64,000 nucleotides of DNA from Teredinibacter purpureus (GCF_014217335.1 NZ_CP060092.1:2311501-2375500), one strand, 5' to 3'; shown: positions 9,339 through 19,608, counted from the stretch's first letter. Made by a program: numbers and translations. Notes: generated by a model not told the origin, from the sequence alone.

Positions 9339-10571
9339 ATGTCCGTAGATAAGTCTTCAATCAAAAAAGTTGTTCTCGCCTATTCCGGCGGCCTTGATAC
9401 ATCCGTGATCATTCGTTGGTTGGAAGAGACGTACGAGTGTGAAGTTGTCACCTTCACTGCCGATATTGGTCAAGGTGAAGAAGTTGAACCCGCTCGCGCC
9501 AAAGCTCAGGCGATGGGTATAAAAGAAATTTACATTGAAGACTTACGCGAAGAATTTGTTCGCGACTACGTGTTTCCAATGTTTCGCGCTAACGCTATTT
9601 ATGAAGGCGAATATTTACTTGGTACATCCATCGCTCGCCCGTTAATTTCTAAGCGTTTAGTTGAAATTGTGAAAGAAACCGGGGCCGATGCGATTTGTCA
9701 TGGCGCTACGGGTAAAGGTAATGATCAGGTGCGGTTTGAGCTAGGCGCCTACGCGTTACAGCCTGGGATACACATTATAGCGCCTTGGCGTGAATGGGAT
9801 TTAACCTCGCGCGAAACGCTTATGGCGTATTGTAAAGAGCGTGACATCCCTGTTGATTTCGCGAAAGCGAGTAAAAAATCCCCTTATTCTATGGATGCCA
9901 ACCTTTTACATATTTCCTATGAAGGCGATATTTTGGAAGATCCTTGGGAGGAAGCCGAGCCCGATATGTGGCGTTGGACGGTATCCCCAGAAGAAGCGCC
10001 TGATACCCCCGAATATATCGAACTTACCTTTGAAAAAGGTGACGTTGTGGCAATTAACGGTGAAGCAATGTCACCGGCAACCGTACTGGAAACACTTAAC
10101 AAGAAAGGTGGCGCACACGGAATTGGTCGATTAGATATCGTTGAAAACCGTTACGTGGGAATGAAGTCTCGAGGCTGTTATGAAACACCAGGGGGCACTA
10201 TATTGTTGCCCGCACATCGCGCTATTGAGTCGTTGACCCTTGATCGTGAAGCCGCACACCTTAAAGATTCAATAATGCCCAAATATGCTGAGTTAGTGTA
10301 CAACGGTTACTGGTGGAGCCCCGAACGTAAAATGTTGCAAGCCCTCATTGATAACAGCCAAGAATCGGTTAATGGTGAGGTTCGATTGAAATTGTACAAA
10401 GGTTCTGTAAGTGTGGTTGGCCGTCGTTCTGCGGATAGTTTGTTTGATGAAAGTATTGCAACGTTTGAAGACGACGCTGGTGCATACGACCAGAAAGATG
10501 CGGCCGGTTTCATTAAACTTAACGCGCTACGCATGCGCATAGCGGCCCAGAAGGGGCGCAAACTAGACTAG
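9339..10571 (+). CDS. argG: Argininosuccinate synthase
   Basis: 410 residues, the standard length. It ligates citrulline and aspartate with ATP to argininosuccinate, the penultimate step of arginine synthesis. The N-type ATP pyrophosphatase P-loop [11 protein letters not shown] is near the N-terminus, followed by [23 protein letters not shown] and the family segment [11 protein letters not shown]. The ATG at 9339 has GGAG at 9330-9333. A TATAAA at 9289-9294 is a plausible -10 element. A terminator follows about 85 bases downstream, so the gene is probably monocistronic. Confidence 0.98.
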   Translation: MSVDKSSIKKVVLAYSGGLDTSVIIRWLEETYECEVVTFTADIGQGEEVEPARAKAQAMGIKEIYIEDLREEFVRDYVFPMFRANAIYEGEYLLGTSIARPLISKRLVEIVKETGADAICHGATGKGNDQVRFELGAYALQPGIHIIAPWREWDLTSRETLMAYCKERDIPVDFAKASKKSPYSMDANLLHISYEGDILEDPWEEAEPDMWRWTVSPEEAPDTPEYIELTFEKGDVVAINGEAMSPATVLETLNKKGGAHGIGRLDIVENRYVGMKSRGCYETPGGTILLPAHRAIESLTLDREAAHLKDSIMPKYAELVYNGYWWSPERKMLQALIDNSQESVNGEVRLKLYKGSVSVVGRRSADSLFDESIATFEDDAGAYDQKDAAGFIKLNALRMRIAAQKGRKLD

Positions 10572-10657
10572 TATGTACTTCCCGAGTACGGCTTTCGGCG
10601 GTGCTCGGTTCTACGCGGTTCTATTAATGTCTTCCCCGCATTCAGCCTCCTTGCAAT

Positions 10658-10697
10658 AAAAAAACCACTGAAACGTTCTGATGTTTGAGTGGTTTTT
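10658..10697. terminator. Bidirectional rho-independent terminator after argG
   Basis: AAAAACCACT and AGTGGTTTTT flank GAAAC/GTTT inner pairs around TTCTGAT. The stem is bounded by A and T runs on opposite sides, so it can work in both directions. Confidence 0.8.
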
Positions 10698-10705
10698 CGC
10701 GTCGA

Positions 10706-10746
10706 TTGATCGTGATCAAACAGAGATCGTGCTGAGAGCCTATAAT
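10706..10746 (+). promoter_or_regulatory. FNR/Anr-dependent class II promoter of the cco cluster
   Basis: TTGATCGTGATCAA at 10706-10719 is a perfect FNR/Anr box (TTGAT-N4-ATCAA). A TATAAT at 10741-10746 follows. If transcription starts near 10753-10754 the box is centred at about -41, the standard class II activation position. This predicts induction of ccoNOQP under low oxygen by an Anr/FNR-type [4Fe-4S] regulator, leaving a leader of about 140 bases. Confidence 0.85.
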
Positions 10747-10893
10747 CATCCGTAATTGCAGCCTGTAAAATGACAATTCCTTACCCTTTATGTGGGCTTG
10801 TCTGTTCTGTTGGAAAAAGCAGAGGGCTTTGGTAGTTTATGAATGACTTAAACCTTATTTCGTATCCAAACTTAAATAACGTAGGAACACACT

Positions 10894-12339
10894 ATGAGCA
10901 ATGGCTTGGCAACTGAGCAGCCACTCTACAACTACAAGGTCGTTCGTCAGTTTACGATTATGACTATTGTATGGGGTATTGTTGGTATGGCAGTGGGCGT
11001 GCTGCTGGCAGCACAACTTATGTGGCCAGAATTGAATGATATTCTGCAACCGTATTCGCATTTTGGGCGTTTGCGACCGCTCCACACGAATGCGGTAATC
11101 TTTGCCTTTGGTGGTTGTGCGCTATTTGCGACGTCTTTCTATGTTGTTCAGCGAACGTGTCAGGCTAAACTTTTCGGCGGTTTTCTAATCCCCTTTGTGT
11201 TTTGGGGATGGCAATTAGTGATCGTGCTTGCGGCCATTACGTTGCCTATGGGGTATACCTCAGCAAAAGAATATGCCGAGCTTGAATGGCCCATCGATAT
11301 TTTGATTACTTTTGTGTGGGTGGCGTACGGAATCGTATTTTTTGGCACCATTGTGATGCGTAAAACATCGCACATTTACGTGGCTAATTGGTTTTTTGGG
11401 GCCTTTATTATCACGGTTGCGTTGTTACATGTTGTGAACAGCATGGCAGTCCCTATTTCGCTGACAAAGTCGTATTCGGCTTATGCGGGTGCAATGGACG
11501 CAATGATCCAGTGGTGGTATGGCCACAATGCCGTAGGGTTCTTTTTAACCGCAGGTTTTCTGGGCATGATGTATTACTTTGTACCAAAGCAAGCGGGTCG
11601 GCCAGTATTTTCCTACCAGCTTTCTATCGTTCATTTTTGGGCGTTAATTGCCATTTATATTTGGGCGGGGCCTCACCACTTACATTATTCGGCGTTGCCT
11701 GATTGGGCGCAATCGTTAGGTATGGTGATGTCATTAGTCTTATTAGCGCCCAGTTGGGGCGGTATGATTAACGGTATTATGACGCTCTCGGGTGCATGGG
11801 ATAAATTGCGAACAGACCCAACGCTGCGCTTTCTTGTCGTGTCGTTATCTTTTTATGGGATGTCGACATTTGAGGGACCAATGATGTCTATCAAAACTGT
11901 TAACGCGCTCTCTCATGATACCGATTGGACGATTGGGCACGTGCACTCTGGTGCGTTGGGGTGGGTTGCAATGATATCGATCGGGGCGGTCTATCATTTA
12001 TTGCCGGTGCTCTTTAGTCGCGCTCGTATGTGGAGTATTCAGTTAGTGAATATTCATTTCTGGTTGTCCACCATTGGTACTGTTTTGTATATCTGCGCGA
12101 TGTGGGTGAATGGCATTATGCAGGGTTTAATGTGGCGAGCCTTTAACGCCGATGGCACCCTGACGTATAGTTTTGCGGCCTCTGTAGAGGCGAGTTATCC
12201 GGGCTATTTTGTGCGTTTTCTAGGCGGATTTATTTTCCTCGTTGGAATGCTAATCATGGCCTATAACGCGTATAAAACCATCGTTGAAGAAGAGCCCGCG
12301 GATGAAGCGCCGCTAGGCGCCGAGCCACAAGTTGCCTAA
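10894..12339 (+). CDS. ccoN: cbb3-type cytochrome c oxidase subunit I
   Basis: 481 residues, an integral membrane protein with about 12-14 spans. It carries the low-spin haem b and the haem b3-CuB site where oxygen is reduced. Visible family features include the haem b His in [32 protein letters not shown] with the CuB ligand His, [16 protein letters not shown], and the haem ligands in [13 protein letters not shown]. It is the first gene of ccoN-ccoO-ccoQ-ccoP, directly behind the FNR-type promoter, with AACGTAGGA upstream of the ATG. The high-affinity oxidase implies respiration at low oxygen. Confidence 0.97.
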   Translation: MSNGLATEQPLYNYKVVRQFTIMTIVWGIVGMAVGVLLAAQLMWPELNDILQPYSHFGRLRPLHTNAVIFAFGGCALFATSFYVVQRTCQAKLFGGFLIPFVFWGWQLVIVLAAITLPMGYTSAKEYAELEWPIDILITFVWVAYGIVFFGTIVMRKTSHIYVANWFFGAFIITVALLHVVNSMAVPISLTKSYSAYAGAMDAMIQWWYGHNAVGFFLTAGFLGMMYYFVPKQAGRPVFSYQLSIVHFWALIAIYIWAGPHHLHYSALPDWAQSLGMVMSLVLLAPSWGGMINGIMTLSGAWDKLRTDPTLRFLVVSLSFYGMSTFEGPMMSIKTVNALSHDTDWTIGHVHSGALGWVAMISIGAVYHLLPVLFSRARMWSIQLVNIHFWLSTIGTVLYICAMWVNGIMQGLMWRAFNADGTLTYSFAASVEASYPGYFVRFLGGFIFLVGMLIMAYNAYKTIVEEEPADEAPLGAEPQVA

Positions 12340-12351
12340 GGGGAAGCCACA

Positions 12352-12963
12352 ATGAAAAATCATGACCTTGTAGAAAAAAATGTAGGTTTAATGGTGGTGT
12401 TGGTTGCCGTGGCCATTAGTTTTGGTGGTTTGGTGCAATTAGTACCTCAGTTTTTCCTTGAGGAAACCACCGAGCCTGTAGAAGGCTTAATGCCATTAAC
12501 GGCGGTTCAACTTGAAGGGCGCGATATTTATATTCGTGAGGGCTGTCATGTGTGCCATACACAGATGGTACGCCCACTACGCGCAGAGGTAGAGCGTTAC
12601 GGTCATTACTCTGTTGCTGGCGAATCCGTTTATGAGCACCCCTTCTTATGGGGATCAAAGCGTACCGGCCCAGATTTAGCGCGTGTGGGTAAGCGATACA
12701 GTGATACGTGGCATAAATTGCATTTATACAATCCGCGCAATGCCGTGCCGGAATCCAACATGCCAGCGTTTCCGTGGCTGTTTGATGCTGTGATCGACGG
12801 CAAACAAACCGCGACCAAAATGGAAGCGCTAAAATTTGTGGGCGTGCCTTATACCGCGGAAGATATTGCGGGCGCAGAACAGGCGGTGGCGGGTACCACT
12901 GAAGTGGATGCATTGGTGGCCTATTTGCAACAATTAGGCACTCTGTTAACGCACAAACGTTAG
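12352..12963 (+). CDS. ccoO: cbb3-type cytochrome c oxidase subunit II (mono-haem cytochrome c)
   Basis: 203 residues. One N-terminal membrane anchor (about residues 12-30) is followed by a periplasmic domain with a single haem c motif, [10 protein letters not shown], and the distal Met region [13 protein letters not shown] typical of CcoO. It passes electrons from CcoP to the CcoN haem b. It starts 12 bases after ccoN, with GGGGAAG as ribosome-binding site. Confidence 0.97.
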   Translation: MKNHDLVEKNVGLMVVLVAVAISFGGLVQLVPQFFLEETTEPVEGLMPLTAVQLEGRDIYIREGCHVCHTQMVRPLRAEVERYGHYSVAGESVYEHPFLWGSKRTGPDLARVGKRYSDTWHKLHLYNPRNAVPESNMPAFPWLFDAVIDGKQTATKMEALKFVGVPYTAEDIAGAEQAVAGTTEVDALVAYLQQLGTLLTHKR

Positions 12964-12972
12964 GTCAAAACA

Positions 12973-13173
12973 ATGGATATTAATGATTTAAGAAGTCTAT
13001 CTGTGGTGCTGGTGACGGTTGCGTTTGCGGGTATTTGCTGGTGGGCGTTTTCGCCAAGGCGTAAACAGGGGTTTGAGGACGCGGCAAATTTACCGTTTGC
13101 TGACGAAGAGCCGAAGGCAACAGAACAACAGAAAACTGAAGACCTTAATCTTCAGTCCGCTGACCAAAAATAA
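12973..13173 (+). CDS. ccoQ: cbb3-type cytochrome oxidase small subunit CcoQ
   Basis: 66 residues: a short N-terminus, one membrane span (SVVLVTVAFAGICWWAF), then the basic SPRRKQGFEDAANLPF segment typical of CcoQ/FixQ and an acidic, Gln-rich tail. It helps assembly and stability of the oxidase. It lies between ccoO (9-base gap) and ccoP. Confidence 0.93.
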   Translation: MDINDLRSLSVVLVTVAFAGICWWAFSPRRKQGFEDAANLPFADEEPKATEQQKTEDLNLQSADQK

Positions 13174-13187
13174 GGGCAGGGTTGATT

Positions 13188-14090
13188 ATGAGTACATTTT
13201 GGAGTTTATGGATTATTGTGCTGACATCCTTATGTTTAGCATTGGTTTGCTGGGTGTTGTTTGCCAACCGCAAAGTGGCTATACGGGATGACGAAGATCC
13301 CGAAAACAAAACAACGGGCCATGTATACGATGGTATTGAGGAATACGATAATCCATTGCCGCGCTGGTGGTTTATCTTGTTTGTTATCACGCTTATCTAT
13401 GCGGCTATTTACCTTGTGTTGTACCCGGGTATGGGTAGTTTTAAAGGTCTATTGGGGTGGAGCTCTACCGGCGAGTTACGCATGGACCAAGAAAAGGCAC
13501 AGGCAGATCTAGCCGAAACATTTGGTGTTTATTCGCAAATGCCACTAGAAGAACTTGTGCACGACGGGCGCGCAATGAAAATGGGCGTGCGCTTATTTGC
13601 GAATAACTGCGCAGTTTGTCACGGAGCGGATGCTGGCGGAAACTTTGGCTTCCCTAACCTTACCGATAATGCATGGTTACACGGCGGTAGCCCCGATGAG
13701 ATTCTTACTAGTATTCGCGATGGTCGTGAAGGTGCTATGCCTGCGTGGGGCGATATAATAGGTGAATCAAATGTTGTTGCCGTGAGTGAATACGTTTTAA
13801 AAACGTCTGGTCAAGAATACGATACGGTACTAGCCGAAACCGGTGAAACTGTTTTCACCCAAAATTGTGCAGCGTGCCATAACGGTGATGCTACGGGTAA
13901 TAAATTGCTTGGAGCGCCCAATTTGACGGATGATGATTGGCTGTATGACGGTTCTCGTGAAGGTATTCAACATTCTGTTCGGAACGGTTTGGCAAACAAA
14001 ATGCCCGCGCAAAGTGATATGCTACGCGCAGATAAAATCCATCTGTTAGCAGCCTATGTGTATTCGTTATCGTTCGATTACGATGAATAG
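13188..14090 (+). CDS. ccoP: cbb3-type cytochrome c oxidase subunit III (di-haem cytochrome c)
   Basis: About 300 residues. An N-terminal FixP_N region holds two spans (about 1-25 and 58-80) with YDGIEEYDNPLPRWW between them. The periplasmic part carries two cytochrome c domains with NCAVCHGADA and NCAACHNGDA motifs and distal Met residues in GAMPAWGD and NKMPAQSD. It accepts electrons from soluble or membrane cytochrome c. The ATG at 13188 behind AGGG is preferred to a TTG two codons earlier. Confidence 0.96.
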   Translation: MSTFWSLWIIVLTSLCLALVCWVLFANRKVAIRDDEDPENKTTGHVYDGIEEYDNPLPRWWFILFVITLIYAAIYLVLYPGMGSFKGLLGWSSTGELRMDQEKAQADLAETFGVYSQMPLEELVHDGRAMKMGVRLFANNCAVCHGADAGGNFGFPNLTDNAWLHGGSPDEILTSIRDGREGAMPAWGDIIGESNVVAVSEYVLKTSGQEYDTVLAETGETVFTQNCAACHNGDATGNKLLGAPNLTDDDWLYDGSREGIQHSVRNGLANKMPAQSDMLRADKIHLLAAYVYSLSFDYDE

Positions 14091-14105
14091 GTTATAGCAT
14101 TCAGA

Positions 14106-14137
14106 ACTGCGAAATCTCTTAAGTGAGTTTTCGCAGT
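14106..14137. terminator. Strong hairpin between ccoP and ccoG
   Basis: ACTGCGAAA pairs with TTTCGCAGT around CTCTTAAGTGAG, which can itself pair. There is no following T run, so it is more likely an attenuator or RNA-stability hairpin that lowers expression of ccoGHIS relative to ccoNOQP than a full terminator. Confidence 0.5.
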
Positions 14138-14199
14138 AGTGTTTCGTGCGGCAGAATCATTTGTTCGTAAGGCTTAATTCAATATTCGGAGTTCGCCAC

Positions 14200-15636
14200 G
14201 TGTCTGAGCAGTCTTCTTCCGATAAAGACAGCACCATCCGGTACCGCAATCTCTACGAATCACCGGGTAAAATATACACCCGAAAAATTTCTGGTTTTTA
14301 CCAATCTATTCGCCGCTATACTGGGCTGCCGTTAATTGCCGCCTTTATTTTAATACCGTGGCTGGTGATAGACGGTCGGCCCGCAATGCATTTCGATTTG
14401 CCTGCGCGTCAATTCCATATTTTTTGGCTTACATTCTGGCCGCAAGATTTCATGCTGTTGGCCTGGCTCCTGATTATTTCTGCCTTTGCGCTGTTTACGG
14501 TTACCGTATTACTTGGCCGCGTTTATTGCGGTTTTACGTGTCCCCAAACGGTATGGACATTAATGTTCATATCGGTAGAGCGTTTTTTTCAAGGGGACCG
14601 CAATAAGCAAATGAAGTTGGCGGGGCAGGCTTGGGGCTTTAATAAAGTGTGGCGTGTTGCCGCCACTCATTCGGTATGGGTGCTAATAGCGTTTATCACT
14701 GGCGTAACGTTTGTGGGCTATTTTGTTCCTATTCGAGAGTTGTTGTTGGGGTTGTTCCCCTATGCAGATCCTCAAACGGGTATTTTGACTATTGGAGCGC
14801 ATCCTGTTGCCGCGTTTTGGACACTGTTTTTCGCAGGAGCCACTTACCTCAACGCCGGCTGGATGCGTGAGCAAGTTTGTAAATATATGTGTCCCTATGC
14901 ACGTTTTCAGTCGGTTATGTACGATGAAAATACATTGGCGGTGCAATACGATCTGAAACGGGGTGAAGCGCGCGGCCCTCGAAAACCAAAAGACGATTAC
15001 AAAGCAAAGGGACTGGGTGATTGTATCGATTGCTCATGGTGCGTACAGGTGTGCCCCGTGGATATCGATATTCGCGACGGATTGCAGTACGAGTGTATTA
15101 ATTGTGGTCTGTGTGTCGATGCGTGTAACGCTGTAATGGATAAAATGGCATACCCTCAAGGTTTAATTCGTTTTACGTCTACAGATGAATTAGCCAGTGG
15201 GAAAACGAACTTCTTTCGCCCTCGTCTATTTGGCTATTCGTTTGCCGTATTGGCGATGATATCGGCGTTTGTCTATACCGTCGCGACACGAACGCCGTTG
15301 TCTGTCGATGTTATTCGAGACCGTGGTGTGAGAATGTATCGTGTTAGTGGTCAAGATATTCAAAACGTTTATACCGTAAAAATAAACAATATGGATCGTG
15401 ATGCGCATATCTATCGAGTGTCTGTAGACGGCGATTACCCCTTTTCTGTTAATAATTTCCGGCCTATCGAAATTGAAGGCGGAGAGATTTTTACGTTGCC
15501 GTTACGTATTTCTGTGCCTAGAAAGATGTTCGACCGAGAAAAAGCGATGGTTGTTGTGACCGTAACCGCACGTGATAACACCGCGCTTTCTGCTGTAGAA
15601 GAAGCCAGTTTTATTGGACCTGCGTCTCGACGCTAA
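14200..15636 (+). CDS. ccoG: CcoG/FixG cytochrome c oxidase accessory protein (ferredoxin-type, cupric reductase)
   Basis: About 478 residues. Five or so membrane spans lie in the first 250 residues, with CGFTCPQTVWT and CKYMCPYARFQS cysteine motifs, then a ferredoxin-like domain with two [4Fe-4S] motifs (CIDCSWCVQVCPVD and CINCGLCVDACN), and a C-terminal periplasmic Ig-like FixG_C domain. CcoG is reported to reduce Cu(II) to Cu(I) for loading the cbb3 CuB site. The GTG at 14200 with GGAG at 14188-14191 is chosen; a GTG 18 codons earlier lacks a ribosome-binding site. Confidence 0.95.
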   Translation: MSEQSSSDKDSTIRYRNLYESPGKIYTRKISGFYQSIRRYTGLPLIAAFILIPWLVIDGRPAMHFDLPARQFHIFWLTFWPQDFMLLAWLLIISAFALFTVTVLLGRVYCGFTCPQTVWTLMFISVERFFQGDRNKQMKLAGQAWGFNKVWRVAATHSVWVLIAFITGVTFVGYFVPIRELLLGLFPYADPQTGILTIGAHPVAAFWTLFFAGATYLNAGWMREQVCKYMCPYARFQSVMYDENTLAVQYDLKRGEARGPRKPKDDYKAKGLGDCIDCSWCVQVCPVDIDIRDGLQYECINCGLCVDACNAVMDKMAYPQGLIRFTSTDELASGKTNFFRPRLFGYSFAVLAMISAFVYTVATRTPLSVDVIRDRGVRMYRVSGQDIQNVYTVKINNMDRDAHIYRVSVDGDYPFSVNNFRPIEIEGGEIFTLPLRISVPRKMFDREKAMVVVTVTARDNTALSAVEEASFIGPASRR

Positions 15637-15667
15637 CCGCTATAAAACCTAAATATTGAGACTGTAA

Positions 15668-16177
15668 TTGACTAATGTAATGCCGGAAAAAAATTGGTAC
15701 CAAGAACCATGGGCATGGCTAGTAGCTGCGCCTTTAATATTGGTTTTTGTTGTGTGCGCCATTCTTGTTACCACGGCCATTAAATATGGCGATGATGTGG
15801 TTACGGATGATTATTATAAAGAAGGGAAAATGGTGAATAATCGTTTTGCCGCTGAAGCTTATGCGCTAGAGAACGGCATTAGCGGAGTGTTAACGTTGCA
15901 TGAATCCGAAAACCGGTTCAGTTTGACGTTAAGTGAGCCATTAAATTCCAATGATACGATTACGTTAATTTTGTCTCACCCCGTTGAGTCTGATTATGAT
16001 CATCACTTTGTCTTAAAACGAGATTCTCTTAAAGGCTACTCTGTACCTGCTCCGGCGATTAGAGCTGGGCGTTGGTACGTTCGCTTGGAGGGTTTTTCTG
16101 GGGATGCACAGCAATTGTTGTGGCGAATTGGTAACGAGATCGATTTTAGCCAATCGTTGATTGTGTCTTTACAGTAG
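15668..16177 (+). CDS. ccoH: FixH/CcoH family protein
   Basis: 169 residues. It has NWYQEPWAWLVAAPLI leading into one N-terminal span and a periplasmic domain with DDYYKEGKMVNNR, the FixH family signature. CcoH is needed for stable assembly of the cbb3 oxidase. It sits between ccoG and ccoI; its stop abuts the next reading frame. The start is a TTG at 15668 or, less likely, the ATG at 15680. Confidence 0.9.
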   Translation: MTNVMPEKNWYQEPWAWLVAAPLILVFVVCAILVTTAIKYGDDVVTDDYYKEGKMVNNRFAAEAYALENGISGVLTLHESENRFSLTLSEPLNSNDTITLILSHPVESDYDHHFVLKRDSLKGYSVPAPAIRAGRWYVRLEGFSGDAQQLLWRIGNEIDFSQSLIVSLQ

Positions 16178-16183
16178 GTGTCT

Positions 16184-18610
16184 ATGACGACCTGCTTTCA
16201 TTGCGGTCTGCCTGTTGAGCCTGCCGACACCTCTGTTCTCACTGCAAGCATAAACGATAAGCCTGAGCTTTTTTGTTGTCAAGGTTGCTTGGCCGTGGCG
16301 CAAACGATTCATGCAGGAGGTCTCGATAGTTATTATTGTTATCGGGATACCCTAGCGGAAAAACCGTCTTCCACACCGCAAAACTTTGCCGGCTACGATT
16401 TACCTGAAGTGCAAAAAGATTTCGTTTGCAACGATGGCGAACACTTTAAAATTGCGCGATTAAGTGTACAAGGTATTAGCTGCGCGGCCTGTGCGTGGCT
16501 AATCGAACATCATTTGGGGCGCAATTCTGCAGTAGATTCAGTGCGGGTTAATGCGACCAACCGAAGCTGTCTAATACGGTGGGATAATTCTAAACAAACG
16601 CTTAGCGTTTTAATGGATGAGCTACACGCTATTGGTTATCGCCCCCAGCCCGATAAACACGATACCCAACAGCTTGTCCGAAAGCAGGAATCTCAACAGG
16701 CGTTAATGCGGTTAGGGGTGGCAGGGATTGGCATGATGCAGGTCGGCATGGTTTCCGTTGCACTTTACGCCGGTGGTATTCAAGGGATCGCGGTAAATTG
16801 GGAAGTGTTTCTTCGGTGGGTAAGCTTGGTTATTGCAACCCCTGTTGTTCTTTTTTCGGCACAGCCCTTTTTTGCGAGCGCATGGCGAGCACTGCGCGCC
16901 CGGCATTTAACGATGGACGTTTCTGTGTCTCTGGCAATAGGGCTGGCCTATGGCGCTAGCGCGTGGGCAACCATTACACGTAGCGGCGATGTATATTTTG
17001 ATTCAGTGTCTATGTTTACCTTTTTCCTGCTATTGGGCCGACATCTTGAAATGCGCGCGCGTCACAGCAGTGCGTTTGCGAGTGAAAACCTTCAGCAGTT
17101 ATTACCGTTAACGGTGACACGGCTAGAGTTAAATGAGCGGTGCTCGGTTCCCCTGGCAGCGCTTGTAGCCGGAGACGATGTTTGGGTAGATGCAGGAGAG
17201 GTGGTGCCCGCCGACGGCGTAGTGATGTCTGACAACGCAAGAGTGGATGAGTCTTTACTGACGGGGGAATCGCTCCCCCGAAAGAAACAAAAGGGGAGCC
17301 ATGCTTACGCCGGTACCTTGAATGGTGAGGTCGCACTGAGGTTACAAGTAACGGCCGTGGGCGATGGTACACAGCTCTCGGCGATTGAACGTTTGGTCGA
17401 CCACGCTAGCCTTGTGAAGCCAAAGCAATTGGCGTTTGCCGATAGGGTAGCGGCTTGGTTTGTGGGGGCTACATTGATTCTGACCGTCATTGTGGGCGCT
17501 GTATGGTGGCAAATAGAGCCAGGCAAAGCGTTTTGGGTGGTGTTGTCGGTGTTGGTTGTCACTTGCCCTTGTGCGCTATCGCTGGCAACGCCTGCAGCGC
17601 TAACGGCTGGTTTGAATCGCGCACGAAAGATGGGCGTGTTAATTACCGGCCCGCAAGCGATGGAGTCGTTAGCGACTGTCGATCAAATTGTATTTGATAA
17701 AACGGGTACGCTCACAGAAGGGAAAGTAAGGGTGATCGATGTAGTGCTTGTAGAACCTACGAGTACATCAGGTACAGCATCCATAGACAGTAACTTACTA
17801 GACCCTGATAGGGTTCTAGCGGTTATTGCGGCATTAGAAGAGCATTCTCGCCACCCTATAGCGAAAGCCTTCAAACGCTATAGAGATCGATGCACCGTAA
17901 AACAGGTAGATGTCGAACAAGGCGAAGGGATAGAAGGCGTGGTTGAAAACCATCGGTATCGCTTTGGTCGCCCGACTTATGCCGTGGATTCAGTGCTCGC
18001 GCCAGAGCCTCCCTCCAGTAACGGAATGTGGCAATTGTTAACGGTGTGCTTAACGCAGCGTTATCAGCCGTTAGCTTGGGTGTGTTTGGCAGATGATATA
18101 CGGCCCTCTGCAATGGAAAGCGTTGCAGGTTTGTTTAGGCTTGGGCGTGACGTCGCGCTACTTAGTGGCGATAGGGCCGCTTCTGTTACAGTAATGGGTG
18201 AGCGGCTGGGTATTCAGACGCAAGTCGCTGAAGCTCGGCCACATGACAAATTAGCATGGCTAAGTACACAGCAAGCGGAAGCGCAAAAAGTGCTCATGGT
18301 GGGGGACGGAATAAATGATGTTCCTGTACTCAGTGCGGCTGATGTTTCAATGGCTATGGGGTCGGCTACACGTTTGGCGCAGTCTAAGGCCGATAGTATC
18401 TTGCTCAACGGCAACCTAGCCGCAATACCAGACGTTATTCGTCTATCGATACGGGTACAGCGGGTTATTCGTCAAAACCTAGGCTGGGCACTGCTATACA
18501 ATGGCATTGCTTTGCCGGTGGCGGTGATGGGCTTATTGCCGCCGTATTTGGCCGCTATTGGCATGTCGTTTAGTTCGTTGATTGTTGTGTTGAATGCTAT
18601 GCGCGTGTAG
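16184..18610 (+). CDS. ccoI: Copper-translocating P1B-type ATPase, CcoI/FixI
   Basis: About 808 residues. An N-terminal metal-binding region (CFHCGLPVEP and CCQGCLAVAQ) precedes an HMA domain with GISCAACAW, then eight membrane spans, the actuator TGES motif, the transmembrane TCPCALS copper site, the phosphorylation motif FDKTGTLTEG, the HP dipeptide in EEHSRHPIA, and the hinge GDGINDVP. It exports Cu(I) across the membrane for cbb3 maturation rather than for copper resistance. The ATG at 16184 follows the ccoH stop; a GTG two codons earlier is an alternative. Confidence 0.95.
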   Translation: MTTCFHCGLPVEPADTSVLTASINDKPELFCCQGCLAVAQTIHAGGLDSYYCYRDTLAEKPSSTPQNFAGYDLPEVQKDFVCNDGEHFKIARLSVQGISCAACAWLIEHHLGRNSAVDSVRVNATNRSCLIRWDNSKQTLSVLMDELHAIGYRPQPDKHDTQQLVRKQESQQALMRLGVAGIGMMQVGMVSVALYAGGIQGIAVNWEVFLRWVSLVIATPVVLFSAQPFFASAWRALRARHLTMDVSVSLAIGLAYGASAWATITRSGDVYFDSVSMFTFFLLLGRHLEMRARHSSAFASENLQQLLPLTVTRLELNERCSVPLAALVAGDDVWVDAGEVVPADGVVMSDNARVDESLLTGESLPRKKQKGSHAYAGTLNGEVALRLQVTAVGDGTQLSAIERLVDHASLVKPKQLAFADRVAAWFVGATLILTVIVGAVWWQIEPGKAFWVVLSVLVVTCPCALSLATPAALTAGLNRARKMGVLITGPQAMESLATVDQIVFDKTGTLTEGKVRVIDVVLVEPTSTSGTASIDSNLLDPDRVLAVIAALEEHSRHPIAKAFKRYRDRCTVKQVDVEQGEGIEGVVENHRYRFGRPTYAVDSVLAPEPPSSNGMWQLLTVCLTQRYQPLAWVCLADDIRPSAMESVAGLFRLGRDVALLSGDRAASVTVMGERLGIQTQVAEARPHDKLAWLSTQQAEAQKVLMVGDGINDVPVLSAADVSMAMGSATRLAQSKADSILLNGNLAAIPDVIRLSIRVQRVIRQNLGWALLYNGIALPVAVMGLLPPYLAAIGMSFSSLIVVLNAMRV

Positions 18611-18630
18611 CGCCTTATTAAGAGCCTCTT

Positions 18631-18828
18631 ATGCAAAGCCTTTTAATTTTAATTCCAATTGCCTTGGTATTTGTTGTAATCGCGATAGGTATTTTTTTCT
18701 GGGCTGTTCGCTCAGGCCAGTACGACGATTTAGATACAGAGGCAAGACGTATTTTGTTCGAGGAAGATCCAGCCAAGCAGGCACCATCAGCGATTGAAGA
18801 AAACGATTCCGTATCGAGCAAAAAATAA
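18631..18828 (+). CDS. ccoS: cbb3-type cytochrome oxidase assembly protein CcoS
   Basis: 65 residues: one N-terminal span (LILIPIALVFVVIAIGIFFW) followed by AVRSGQYDDLDTEARRILFEED, the CcoS family signature. It is required for insertion of redox cofactors into the oxidase. Its TAA stop overlaps the next ATG (TAATG), so the following gene is translationally coupled. Confidence 0.93.
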   Translation: MQSLLILIPIALVFVVIAIGIFFWAVRSGQYDDLDTEARRILFEEDPAKQAPSAIEENDSVSSKK

Positions 18829-19547
18829 TGAATATAGACACATTACTAGCCGCTTTCGTATTGGGGCTGATGGGAGCAGGGCATTGCTTAGGAATGTGTG
18901 GTGGCGTAGTCGCGGCGCTCTCGTTTGCGAACAAAGCGGCTGCATCTAGCCGAAGAATTGGGATTATGGTGGCCTATAACGTGGGCCGTATCCTGAGTTA
19001 TGGCAGTATCGGTTTCTTATTGGGATTGGTTGCATCAGGCGCTAGCGCGTTTACACCGTTACCCATTCTCCGAATGTTGTCTGGCTTGTTATTAATTGCA
19101 ATGGGCTTGTATCTAACCCATTGGTGGAAGGTACTGACTCGCCTTGAAGCTTTTGGCGCGTTGATCTGGCGTTATATTTCGCCTTTCGCAAAAAGTTTGA
19201 TGCCCGTTACGCGCATACGCTCAGCGTTATTGCTTGGTATGCTGTGGGGGTGGCTACCCTGTGGCTTGGTGTATTCAATGTTAGGCTTCGCGGCCAGTCA
19301 AGGTACGGGTGTTGCGTCCTCTATGGTGATGATAGCCTTTGGGTTGGGCACCTTGCCCGCCGTTGTGGCGGGAGGCGTTGCCAGCGGTGCTATTAAGCGT
19401 TTCATCGCTCATATTTGGGTGAGAAATATTTTTGGTGTGGTATTTGTTCTGTATGGTTTTTTTACATTGTTACCTGTGGTTGCTGTGCTGTTGAGCGCCC
19501 TTGGGTTCGACGCGGGTAGTGCGTTGCACGATACACACCATCACTAG
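18828..19547 (+). CDS. TauE/SafE-like membrane protein of the cco-associated family
   Basis: 239 residues with about six membrane spans. Two family motifs are clear: MGAGHCLGMCGGVVAAL near the N-terminus and GMLWGWLPCGLVYSML after the middle; the His/Cys/Met cluster suggests a metal-handling role. The C-terminus ends in HDTHHH. Members are regularly found directly after ccoS and are annotated as sulfite exporter TauE/SafE family; a link to copper or haem delivery for cbb3 is inference. It is the last gene of the cco cluster. Confidence 0.8.
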   Translation: MNIDTLLAAFVLGLMGAGHCLGMCGGVVAALSFANKAAASSRRIGIMVAYNVGRILSYGSIGFLLGLVASGASAFTPLPILRMLSGLLLIAMGLYLTHWWKVLTRLEAFGALIWRYISPFAKSLMPVTRIRSALLLGMLWGWLPCGLVYSMLGFAASQGTGVASSMVMIAFGLGTLPAVVAGGVASGAIKRFIAHIWVRNIFGVVFVLYGFFTLLPVVAVLLSALGFDAGSALHDTHHH

Positions 19548-19584
19548 CGTTTTTATTTGTGGCGCGACAGCGCGACCATCAGAT

Positions 19585-19608
19585 CACTCCCACTCCCACT
19601 CCCACTCC
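19585..19608 (+). repeat. Tandem CACTCC repeat, four units
   Basis: Four perfect copies of CACTCC lie about 40 bases after the TauE/SafE-like stop. A short pyrimidine-rich microsatellite without evident function. Confidence 0.8.

Noticed and set aside
19585..19608. CACTCC repeats considered as a CRISPR array
   Set aside because: Units are six bases with no spacers; no cas genes nearby.
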